DNA of 64,000 nucleotides from Bacteroidota bacterium. GTDB lineage: Bacteria > Bacteroidota > Bacteroidia > Bacteroidales > Lentimicrobiaceae. Within the stretch, counting starts at the first letter, position 1. The number at the start of each line of letters is the position of its first letter. The notes under the pieces were generated by a model, which did no database searches, had not been told where the DNA came from, and saw only the letters and a program-made list of their open reading frames with translations. Of this stretch, positions 44,527-52,897 are shown piece after piece. Where the stretch lies: contig WSXU01000002.1 of assembly GCA_009773455.1 (NCBI GenBank), positions 1-64,000 on the forward strand, read 5' to 3'. The translations under genes were made by a program, and so were the position numbers.

Positions 44527-46944
44527 ATGTCCCTGTACCTGAGCTACATTAAGTCTGCATTCAGAAACCTGTCCAGGATCAGGTTACATTATCTGATTAA
44601 CATTATTGGTTTATCGATTGGTCTGATATGTTTTATCATTATCATGCTTTATGTAACCGATGAGGTGAGCTTTGACAGATATCATTCCAGGGCCGATAGA
44701 ATATACAGGATCACGAGTACAACGGATTTTGAAGGGGTCGCGGAACGTTCATCAAGTTGTCCGGCTCCCCTGGGCCCAACACTCGTCAATGATTATCCGG
44801 ATATCATTGAAAAAATGACCAGGGTCTTCAATGACTGGTCTTCAGAATTCTATATTGAATATGAAAATCATGGTTACAGGGAAAAGAAGCTGTTTTTCGT
44901 TGATTCAACATTCACCGGGGTCTTCGATGTCAGGTTCCTTAAAGGAAATTCATCGCAGGCTCTTTCTGCTCCGTTTACCGCATTGATAACTTTATCAACA
45001 GCAAAAAGGTATTTTGGAAACAATAATCCTATTGGAAAAGTCATTAAACTGGAGGGGAAAACCAATATAACAATTACCGGTCTTGTTGCAGACCCTCCTG
45101 CCCAGTCTCACTTTGATTATGACTTTCTTGTTTCTATGTCAACACTCAGGATGTTATGGGGAGGGAAAATACCATCCACCTGGGTATACAATCCCTATTG
45201 GACATATATCCTGCTAAAGGAGAATCATCAAATTAACGATCTCTGCCTTCAGCTTCCTGCATTTACAAAAAAGTACTTCTATGATGCGGAAAAGGATCAT
45301 ATTACGCTTGGAATACAAAAACTGACCGATATTCATCTCCGGTCAAACCTTGATTATGAAATAGAACCAAATGGCAGAATTACCTATGTCAGAATACTGA
45401 CAATTGTTGCACTGTTTATATTAATAATTGCCTGTATAAACTATATTAATCTTTCAACTGCTTTTGCAACACGCAGGTCACGGGAAACAGCCATCCGGAA
45501 AGTTTCTGGTGCAACCACGGGTCAGCTTGTTATACAATATATCGGAGAATCAATGCTAATCTCAATGATTTCGTTGATTATTGCACTCGCTCTGATTGAA
45601 ATTATTCTGCCACTATTCAACTCTTTCTCCGGAAAAGAGATCAATTCAAACTATCTCTACAGTAGCCTGTTTTTTCCTAAAATTATTCTGCTATGGTTGT
45701 GTACCGGCATTTTTTCCGGGACATATCCTGCATTTTATCAATCACGGTTCAGCGCCGTCAAAGTCCTGAAAGGATCAAATCAATTCGCAAATGGCACCTC
45801 TCTTGGTAGAAAATTACTGGTAGTTCTTCAGTTCAGTTTGTCTATCACGCTCATAACTGCATCACTTATGGCATTTGACCAGTTAAATTTTCTAAGAAAT
45901 ACCAGACTTGGATTTAACAAGGAAAACATCCTGATCATTCCTGTAACAAGATCCCCGATTGTAAAACAATACGAATCCTTTAAGGCTGAATTACTCAAAA
46001 AACCAGGCATATCAGGGGTAACAGCTGTTGACTATATAGTAGGTACTGAATATAATAATCATGAATTCAGACCGGAAAACTATCCGGATGACAAATGGCA
46101 ATTCTATCCTGCCCTGGTGATCAGAGATGATTTTGTAGATTTATTCGGGATTAAGATAATCGCTGGTCGTGACTATTTTAAAAACAGTAAAACTGAGGCA
46201 ATGGAATCGATCCTGATCAATGAATCAATGGTAAAACACCTGGGATGGAAGTCAAATGAAGCTGCTATAGGGAAAAAATTCAATTCAAGAATCGGCAATG
46301 AAAAAATTGTGGGAGTATTCAAAGATTTCAATGCAAATTCTCTTCACACGAAAGCAGGTCCATTGGTCTTGAATTTAAAGGAAGATCCGCGGGAAGTTAA
46401 TGCTTTTACTAATTTTATTGCTGTTTCATGGGTATCAGGGCATCAGGCAGAGGCTATCAACCATATCAGGGAAACCTGGGAGGGTTTTGCAGAAGGCAGA
46501 CCTTTTGAATATAAACTTCTGAGGAATGAACTGGATAAATTATACAGCAAAGAAGAATATCTTGGCAGAGCTTCCGCAATCCTGTCAGGATTGACTATAC
46601 TCATTGCTGCAATGGGATTGTTCGGACTTGTTTCCTTTATGGCTTCTCAACGAACACGGGAGATCGGAATCAGAAAAGTGCTCGGGGCTGAAACCATTCA
46701 GATTATCAGACTGCTGACTTCTGGTTACATGAAACTTGTTCTTATAAGTATTCTCGTCGCCTGGCCACTTTCATATTTTGTAATAAACCAATGGATTAGT
46801 TCTTTCGCCTATAGCACTGAAATAAAATGGAAGTATTTCCTGTTTTCAGCTTTGGTCTCGCTGTTAACGACATTGATAATAACCGGACTGAGGGCAATAC
46901 GTTCAAGCGGTCAGAATCCTGCAAAAACATTGAAATATGAATAA
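44527..46944 (+). CDS. ABC transporter permease (MacB_PCD/FtsX, two-module), copy 1
   Basis: An 805-residue membrane protein with the layout of Bacteroidota antimicrobial-peptide-type permeases: a helix at about 20-42, a large extracytoplasmic MacB_PCD domain, three helices in the first FtsX domain (about 285-410), then a further helix, a second periplasmic domain, and a second FtsX domain (about 680-800). FtsX signatures are SRETAIRKVSGATTGQL and TREIGIRKVLGAETIQI. No ATPase is encoded beside it. A close paralogue follows 64 bp later. Function is probably export or envelope mechanotransmission; the substrate is unknown. Confidence 0.92.
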   Translation: MSLYLSYIKSAFRNLSRIRLHYLINIIGLSIGLICFIIIMLYVTDEVSFDRYHSRADRIYRITSTTDFEGVAERSSSCPAPLGPTLVNDYPDIIEKMTRVFNDWSSEFYIEYENHGYREKKLFFVDSTFTGVFDVRFLKGNSSQALSAPFTALITLSTAKRYFGNNNPIGKVIKLEGKTNITITGLVADPPAQSHFDYDFLVSMSTLRMLWGGKIPSTWVYNPYWTYILLKENHQINDLCLQLPAFTKKYFYDAEKDHITLGIQKLTDIHLRSNLDYEIEPNGRITYVRILTIVALFILIIACINYINLSTAFATRRSRETAIRKVSGATTGQLVIQYIGESMLISMISLIIALALIEIILPLFNSFSGKEINSNYLYSSLFFPKIILLWLCTGIFSGTYPAFYQSRFSAVKVLKGSNQFANGTSLGRKLLVVLQFSLSITLITASLMAFDQLNFLRNTRLGFNKENILIIPVTRSPIVKQYESFKAELLKKPGISGVTAVDYIVGTEYNNHEFRPENYPDDKWQFYPALVIRDDFVDLFGIKIIAGRDYFKNSKTEAMESILINESMVKHLGWKSNEAAIGKKFNSRIGNEKIVGVFKDFNANSLHTKAGPLVLNLKEDPREVNAFTNFIAVSWVSGHQAEAINHIRETWEGFAEGRPFEYKLLRNELDKLYSKEEYLGRASAILSGLTILIAAMGLFGLVSFMASQRTREIGIRKVLGAETIQIIRLLTSGYMKLVLISILVAWPLSYFVINQWISSFAYSTEIKWKYFLFSALVSLLTTLIITGLRAIRSSGQNPAKTLKYE

Positions 46945-47008
46945 TAATTTTTGCAGTAAAGGCAACTGACACTTGTGAAGAAAATAAATTTAAAATCAAA
47001 AAAAACTT

Positions 47009-49429
47009 ATGATAAGCAACTACATCCGAAGCGCCACAAGAAATTTCAGCCGGAATAGGTTTTACTCCATCCTGAACATTCTAGGGTTATCACTTGGGCT
47101 CACTGCAACTTTCTTCATTTTATTATACATCAGCGATGAATTAGGCTATGACAAACATTTTCGTAAACATGAGCGTATCTACCGCCTTGAAGGGGATTTT
47201 ACCATTAATAATAAACACGACAGGTTTGCTGTCAGTTCCTCAGCCATTGCACCAGCATTGAAAATAGAATTTCCCGAAATTGAAAAATTCTGCAGATTTG
47301 CTTCGAATGACAACGCTATACTGAAATATAAGGAAAAAGAATTTTTTGAAAAACAAATCTACTTTGCCGACTCAACCGCTCCAGATATTTTCACGCTGAA
47401 TTTTACGGAAGGCATACCAGATAAGTCGCTGAATGAGCCAAATACAATCATTCTTAGCGAAAGCTCAGCAAAAAAATATTTCGGTTCTGATCCTGCCTAT
47501 GGTAAAACCCTGATTACGGGTAATGGCAACTCTTTTAAAATTACCGGGGTATTTAAAGATCTTCCTGACAATACACACCTGAAGTTTGACATGCTGATGT
47601 CGATGAATACACTGGCAAAATTGTTCGGTCGGGAAAGGTTTAACAGTCTGGAGCCTGGAGCCTTCTGGAATGTCAGCATGTACAGTTATATTTTGCTCAA
47701 ACCAAACAGTTCAATAGAAAATATTGAAAAAAAATTCCCGTCTGTTTACAATAAATACATGAAAGAGATTGGCGACCAGATCAATGCATCGTTTGAACTG
47801 GAGACCACCCGGCTCGATAAAATTCACCACTTTTCAAAATTGGCGGCTGACCAACCTGTTGGAAACATGGCATATATATATGTTTTTGGGGCTGTTTCAA
47901 TATTTATTCTATTGCTTGCATCAATCAATTATATGAATCTGGCTACAGCCAGGGCATCAGCCAGAGCCAGGGAAGTTGGCTTAAGGAAAGTTGTAGGGGC
48001 CAACCGTTTTCAGCTAGCCAGCCAGTTTCTTAGTGAAAGTATACTATTCTCAGCAGCTGCTTTGTTAATATCATTTGGGTTGATGCAGGTTCTTCTGCCG
48101 TCTTTTAATGAACTTTCCGGAAAGAAACTGACTTTTGGCTTCTCAACTGACCCTGGTATTCTTTTCGGAATAATTGGAACATCCTTACTTACCGGATTTT
48201 TATCCGGCCTCTACCCTGCCTTTGTCCTATCATCTTTTCAACCAGCCATGGTTCTGAAAGGAAAATTGCACAGCGGTAATAAAGGCAGCTGGATGAGAAA
48301 ATCTCTGGTTAGCTTTCAACTAATAATCTCGGTTATTATGATCACCGGAACCCTTGTTATCTATGGGCAGCTTAATTTCCTCAGGAATGCCGACCTTGGA
48401 TTTAATAAAAATAATTTAATGGTTATTGACATTCAGGACACTACCTTCCGAAAGAAAATGACTGAATTCAAGGAAGAACTAAAACAGAATCCATCCATTC
48501 TTGCTTCCAGCATGTCACTGGGTATTCCGGGAGGTCAAACCAGTATTCAGGTGATGAGGGTTGAAAAGGAGAACAAGATGCAGGAATATGCTCTGAATCT
48601 GATCCCTTGTGATTATGATTTTCCTGAATTATTGAAACTCAAATTTATTTCAGGAAGAAATTTCAACCGTAATATGGGTACCGATAAACTTGAAGCAGTT
48701 ATAGTCAATGAATCCACAGTAAATGCTATGGGATGGGGAAAGGATGCCATTGGAAAGAAAATTCATTTTGGATTTGAGCTGGATGGTACAGGAGGAAGAA
48801 TGCTTAAGGTAATTGGAGTCGTTAAAGATTTCAATTTCACATCGCTTCATAATAAAGTGGAGCCCCTGATTCTTTTTATACCTGATTTTCCAAGCAACAC
48901 ACTGTCTGTCAGATTAAAAGATGGCTTTAGTCCGGCAACCATTAATTTCATCCGTGACAAATGGAACCAGTTTGGAGCCAACAGACCGTTCGATTATTAT
49001 TTTCTTGACAAGGATTATGAAAGCAAATATTTAGCTGAAGCAAAACTGGGAACTGTTTTCGCCACATTCGCAGGCTTGTCTATTTTTATTGCCCTCATGG
49101 GTTTGCTTGGCCTGTCATCATTTGTTGCAATGCAGCGTTCAAAAGAAATTGGCATACGAAAGGTTTTGGGATCGTCTGTCGGAGGAATTCTCAGAATGCT
49201 ATATAGGGAAACTGCGATTCTTGTAATTGTGGCATGTGTGACTGCAATACCGATATCTCATTATTTTCTAAACAATTGGCTTGGAAATTTTGCCTACCAT
49301 ATAGAAATCACATGGATTACTTATATTCTGGCAGTCCTGGCCTCATTTATCGTGGCAACTGTTTCGATCAGCTTTCATGCGATAAGAGCTGCAACTTCTA
49401 ACCCCGTAAATGCAATTAAATATGAATAA
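47009..49429 (+). CDS. ABC transporter permease (MacB_PCD/FtsX, two-module), copy 2
   Basis: An 806-residue paralogue of the preceding gene, with the same order of domains and nearly the same length. Signatures are AREVGLRKVVGANRFQL in the first FtsX module and SKEIGIRKVLGSSVGGI in the second. The 64-bp spacing suggests one transcript with copy 1. The two sequences have clearly diverged, so the duplication is not recent. The gene ends 11 bp before the convergent dus gene with no terminator hairpin between. Confidence 0.92.
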   Translation: MISNYIRSATRNFSRNRFYSILNILGLSLGLTATFFILLYISDELGYDKHFRKHERIYRLEGDFTINNKHDRFAVSSSAIAPALKIEFPEIEKFCRFASNDNAILKYKEKEFFEKQIYFADSTAPDIFTLNFTEGIPDKSLNEPNTIILSESSAKKYFGSDPAYGKTLITGNGNSFKITGVFKDLPDNTHLKFDMLMSMNTLAKLFGRERFNSLEPGAFWNVSMYSYILLKPNSSIENIEKKFPSVYNKYMKEIGDQINASFELETTRLDKIHHFSKLAADQPVGNMAYIYVFGAVSIFILLLASINYMNLATARASARAREVGLRKVVGANRFQLASQFLSESILFSAAALLISFGLMQVLLPSFNELSGKKLTFGFSTDPGILFGIIGTSLLTGFLSGLYPAFVLSSFQPAMVLKGKLHSGNKGSWMRKSLVSFQLIISVIMITGTLVIYGQLNFLRNADLGFNKNNLMVIDIQDTTFRKKMTEFKEELKQNPSILASSMSLGIPGGQTSIQVMRVEKENKMQEYALNLIPCDYDFPELLKLKFISGRNFNRNMGTDKLEAVIVNESTVNAMGWGKDAIGKKIHFGFELDGTGGRMLKVIGVVKDFNFTSLHNKVEPLILFIPDFPSNTLSVRLKDGFSPATINFIRDKWNQFGANRPFDYYFLDKDYESKYLAEAKLGTVFATFAGLSIFIALMGLLGLSSFVAMQRSKEIGIRKVLGSSVGGILRMLYRETAILVIVACVTAIPISHYFLNNWLGNFAYHIEITWITYILAVLASFIVATVSISFHAIRAATSNPVNAIKYE

Positions 49430-49440
49430 TTCTCATTGTA

Positions 49441-50478
49441 TCAAACCGTTTCTGATACATTTTCCTGTATGTTATGTTCGAATCCTCCTTTTCTGAACTG
49501 GTTGATGATATCAAGAGCCTCTTCAGAAAACCGGGTATCCATAAGTAAAGCCCTCAGCTTAGCGGCACCTTCAAAACCATGAATGTAAATCTTGAAAAAG
49601 CGCTTTAGAATACTGAAATTCCTTGAATTATTCCATGTTTCCTGAAAAAGCCGGACATGTTTTTCAAGCAGGGCTACTTTCTCCTTGACATTTCTCTGTG
49701 AATCATCTTCCGAAAAGAACCATGGGTTAGCAAAGATACCTCTGCCAATCATTACCCCATCAGCTCCTGAACTTTCAATCAGCTTTAATCCGGCGTCATA
49801 ACTGTTAACATCACCGTTCCCCAGAATTTTTACATCAGCCTTCATTCCCTTCATAACTTTAACCGCCAGAGAAACCTGCTCCCAGTCAGCAGGATAGATC
49901 GATAGCATTTTTTGGGTTCGGGCATGTAGTGTAATCGCTGACAAATCGGAACCCAATAACTGGCCTATCCATCTTTCCGTCTGGTGTGAATGAGTTCCTG
50001 TCCTGGTTTTGACACTTACCGGCATGCCAGATCCTTTAATTGTCGCCTCGATAATTTCAAGAGCCAGTTCTGGATGGTCGATAAGTGCAGAACAGGTGTT
50101 CTGCTTCACAACTTTCCCTACCGGACAACCCATATTGATATCAATGCCATCAAAGAGAAACTCCCTGGCAATAAATTCGGCGGCTTTGAAAAATTTCTCA
50201 GGATCATTTCCCCATATCTGAGCAATCAGTTTCACATTATTTTTCTTCAGCAAAGTAGCTTCGGACCTGTTAACAAGGAATCTGTGGAGAACTGCATTCC
50301 GTCCCGAAGGATGGCAAATTCCATCTACTGATGTAAATTCTGTAAAAAGTAAATGGAGTTTCCCTGGTGCTGCAGTTGACATAACCAACTCACGAAATAC
50401 GGTGTCAGTAACATCCTCCATCGGTGCTAAAGCAAATGCAGCAGGGCTGGGATTTTTCCAGAAGTTATTTTGAGACAT
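49441..50478 (-). CDS. dus: tRNA-dihydrouridine synthase
   Basis: A flavoenzyme that reduces uridine to dihydrouridine in tRNA. The 345-residue TIM-barrel protein has LAPMEDVTD near the N-terminus, the catalytic cysteine in MGCPVGKVVKQNTCSAL (the first C, about 120; KQNTCSAL replaces the common KGGAGSAL), KTRTGTHS, and the FMN phosphate loop GNGDVNSY plus GVMIGRGIFANPWFF. The frame extends two codons to a TTG; the ATG at 50478 is preferred. Which uridines are modified cannot be told. Confidence 0.93.
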   Translation of the reverse strand: MSQNNFWKNPSPAAFALAPMEDVTDTVFRELVMSTAAPGKLHLLFTEFTSVDGICHPSGRNAVLHRFLVNRSEATLLKKNNVKLIAQIWGNDPEKFFKAAEFIAREFLFDGIDINMGCPVGKVVKQNTCSALIDHPELALEIIEATIKGSGMPVSVKTRTGTHSHQTERWIGQLLGSDLSAITLHARTQKMLSIYPADWEQVSLAVKVMKGMKADVKILGNGDVNSYDAGLKLIESSGADGVMIGRGIFANPWFFSEDDSQRNVKEKVALLEKHVRLFQETWNNSRNFSILKRFFKIYIHGFEGAAKLRALLMDTRFSEEALDIINQFRKGGFEHNIQENVSETV

Positions 50479-50565
50479 GGACAATCTTCAGAAAGTTAGA
50501 CATCCCAATTCGTCTGACAAATCCGGCCTGTTATGGTTGTCTGTCATAAAAAATCAGAGGTAGAA

Positions 50566-51174
50566 TCAAAACGATTTTCTACGTTTCTTAAAATACTCAA
50601 GACCTTCATCGTTGGCGATGCCCCTGATGAAGTTCTCAAACATAACCTCAAAAAGGACCGGGAAGGAAAATTTATCAGGGGGGAAGAAAACAGGATTATG
50701 AAGATCTATTAATCTGCTGATATAAAGTCTTGCAAGCAGTTCAATACTCAGATCCTGTCGGTACATACCCTGTCGGATCCCTTTTTCAATGTTTATTTTG
50801 ATTTTTCCAAAAATAAATTCTATTCGCTGCTCAAAGTGGTGTTGGTAGATGTCCGGATATAAAGTCTTAAGATCAAGAGTAATGGAAGGAGTAAGATCTC
50901 TGAAACGATTATTCATTTCCTGACTAACAATAAGCAGAATATCAATTGCATTAACATCTTCAAAGTTATACTCATCAAATATTGACTTAAAAGATTCCCG
51001 TTCAAATTCAAGCACCTTTTCGACCAATTCAGCTTCATTTGAAACATATTCTTTCAAATCATCCTTGGTTATGCCAAGATTCTGACAGATACTATCCAAA
51101 GTTAGATTCCTGATTCCGATCTTCAGGGACAATTCCCTGACTCCGGTCAGAATCATTCGAAATTTTTCATCCAT
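50566..51174 (-). CDS. TetR/AcrR-like transcriptional regulator
   Basis: A 202-residue protein with an N-terminal helix-turn-helix of the TetR type (about 10-52: IRNLTLDSICQNLGITKDDL, then YVSNEAELVEKVL) and an all-helical C-terminal ligand/dimer domain without close named relatives. TetR proteins commonly repress genes next to them; here dus and the Asp-box protein gene are adjacent, but no operator-like palindrome was clear. Likely targets are unknown. Confidence 0.85.
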   Translation of the reverse strand: MDEKFRMILTGVRELSLKIGIRNLTLDSICQNLGITKDDLKEYVSNEAELVEKVLEFERESFKSIFDEYNFEDVNAIDILLIVSQEMNNRFRDLTPSITLDLKTLYPDIYQHHFEQRIEFIFGKIKINIEKGIRQGMYRQDLSIELLARLYISRLIDLHNPVFFPPDKFSFPVLFEVMFENFIRGIANDEGLEYFKKRRKSF

Positions 51175-51244
51175 TAACCAATCAATTTAAAGATCCGAAA
51201 GGTTGCGAAAATACAAAAAAACACTTTCTGTTTCCGAATTCCGT

Positions 51245-52804
51245 TCATGGTGAGTACACTATCTTATGTTTCTGCTGAATATTTCCTGCAGTAAAACTGA
51301 AGTAATAAAAACCCGGTTTAAGGTTATTAGCATTTGCATTGACAATTTCTACATACTTTCCTTCCGGAAGAATTTTTGAGTCAATTATTTTTGTGATCAG
51401 TTGTCCCATCGAATTGTAGAATGAAAGGCTGGTCAATGATTCCGAAGCCAAATTAAATGAAAACGCAACCGAGTTGTTAAAAGGATTAGGATATATCTCA
51501 GTATCTGGAGTAGTCAGTAATTCAGGGGTGGAAATCCCAACTAGTTGTGGATCAACAATGGCAGTATGGATGCTTAATTCAAAATTGCTCAGCCGGGTCC
51601 AGATTGGTCTTACGATATCATTTGTTGCTGAAATATTTGTATAATCACCGAAAAAGATGCTGTTGTCAGGATAAAATGGGGTTTCACTGACTTTAAAATT
51701 GGCAAAGGTTTCTCCCCCATCATCTGAAACAGCCATAAATACATCCGTCATTGAATCGTTGTAATTCCTTCTGTCATAGAAAACAAACCACAATTTTCCG
51801 GTAACCTGATCAACTGTCATCCAGCAAAAAAACTGTTGCTTCCGGAATTGATCATCATTCACCCTTACTGGCTCTGTCCATGAATTCCCGCCATCTATAG
51901 ATTTTACAAGCCAAACATCGGTATCATCAGATCCATTTCGCTGATCCGACCAGTTTATATAGATTGTTCCCCTATTGGGCCCATAACTCAGATCACAACA
52001 TGTTACGGGTAATCCATTTGCCCTTGAAATATCGGGTATATTAAAGTCCCATCCTCCCGGAATAGCACACACATTAACGTCCTCTTCTAGCCATGTAATT
52101 CCGTTATCAGTCGATTTGTCAAACATTACCCCCTGCGGTCCGGCCCAGCCAATATAAATCTCGCCATTGGGTCCAACTGCCGGCACTGCGCCCTCAACAG
52201 TTCCGTCACTATCCTTGCAATCACCCGCAATTTTATTAATTCTGACAGGAACTGTCCAGGTTGCCCCCTGGTTTAACGATTTGGAAAATAGAATAATGCT
52301 GCTATCGGCTGGGTCAGAACTTCCATATTCATCAAATTGTGTCCAGGTAACATAGATGTTATTTGTTCTTGAATCGATTATTGCCCATTCTTTATCCTGA
52401 GCTTTGTTGCCGTTCAGACCGATTCCGGTACCGTTGTTCCATGTAGCTCCAAAATCATAACTTTTCTGACATACAATCTGATCAATCCAGGCTGGTCCGA
52501 TTGGATTTGAAAGATGAAAAAAATAGAAATTACCAAGTGTATCAACTACTATACAGGGATCTCCCCATACTCCCAATGTAGAAGAGAAGATCCTGTTCTC
52601 GCTCCATGAGAAACCGCCATCAGACGATAAGTAATAATTATCCAGGTTTGAGCCGGCCATCATAAAATCAGGATTCCGTGTATCAATAATTATCGCAGGT
52701 TCATTCGGATTACGGAGTGTACCTATGAGAATATTTTGATGCTGAGAAAACAAATTATTGGCAAAATAAGCAAAGAGGAGTGTGCCCAGAATAAAACATT
52801 TCAT
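51245..52804 (-). CDS. Secreted Asp-box (sialidase-fold-like) protein with T9SS sorting domain
   Basis: A 519-residue exported protein with a signal peptide of about 21 residues ending in LFSQ. At least six Asp-box (BNR) motifs of the form S-x-D-x-G-x-T/S-W are visible: SSDGGFSW, SYDFGATW, SLNQGATW, STDNGITW, SIDGGNSW and SDDGGETF. They mark a beta-propeller related to sialidases. The sialidase catalytic arginine triad and FRIP motif are not obvious, so hydrolase activity is not claimed. The C-terminus (about 435-519) has TEIYPNPFNNSVAFSF and a final K-H-K-I-V-like strand, a type A T9SS domain. The ATG at 52804 is preferred over a TTG five codons upstream. Confidence 0.88.
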   Translation of the reverse strand: MKCFILGTLLFAYFANNLFSQHQNILIGTLRNPNEPAIIIDTRNPDFMMAGSNLDNYYLSSDGGFSWSENRIFSSTLGVWGDPCIVVDTLGNFYFFHLSNPIGPAWIDQIVCQKSYDFGATWNNGTGIGLNGNKAQDKEWAIIDSRTNNIYVTWTQFDEYGSSDPADSSIILFSKSLNQGATWTVPVRINKIAGDCKDSDGTVEGAVPAVGPNGEIYIGWAGPQGVMFDKSTDNGITWLEEDVNVCAIPGGWDFNIPDISRANGLPVTCCDLSYGPNRGTIYINWSDQRNGSDDTDVWLVKSIDGGNSWTEPVRVNDDQFRKQQFFCWMTVDQVTGKLWFVFYDRRNYNDSMTDVFMAVSDDGGETFANFKVSETPFYPDNSIFFGDYTNISATNDIVRPIWTRLSNFELSIHTAIVDPQLVGISTPELLTTPDTEIYPNPFNNSVAFSFNLASESLTSLSFYNSMGQLITKIIDSKILPEGKYVEIVNANANNLKPGFYYFSFTAGNIQQKHKIVYSP

Positions 52805-52897
52805 ATTGTCAGCTATCAAATTAGTTAAGTCTCTGAATTGTTTCTGTTCTGCAAAATATAAAATTATGTGAACAACAAATATGAGAAGGGGCGCTTT

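Noticed and set aside
51245-52804. Sialidase enzyme call for the Asp-box protein
   Set aside because: Asp-boxes show the propeller fold, but the FRIP motif and arginine triad of sialidases are not visible, so only the fold is claimed.
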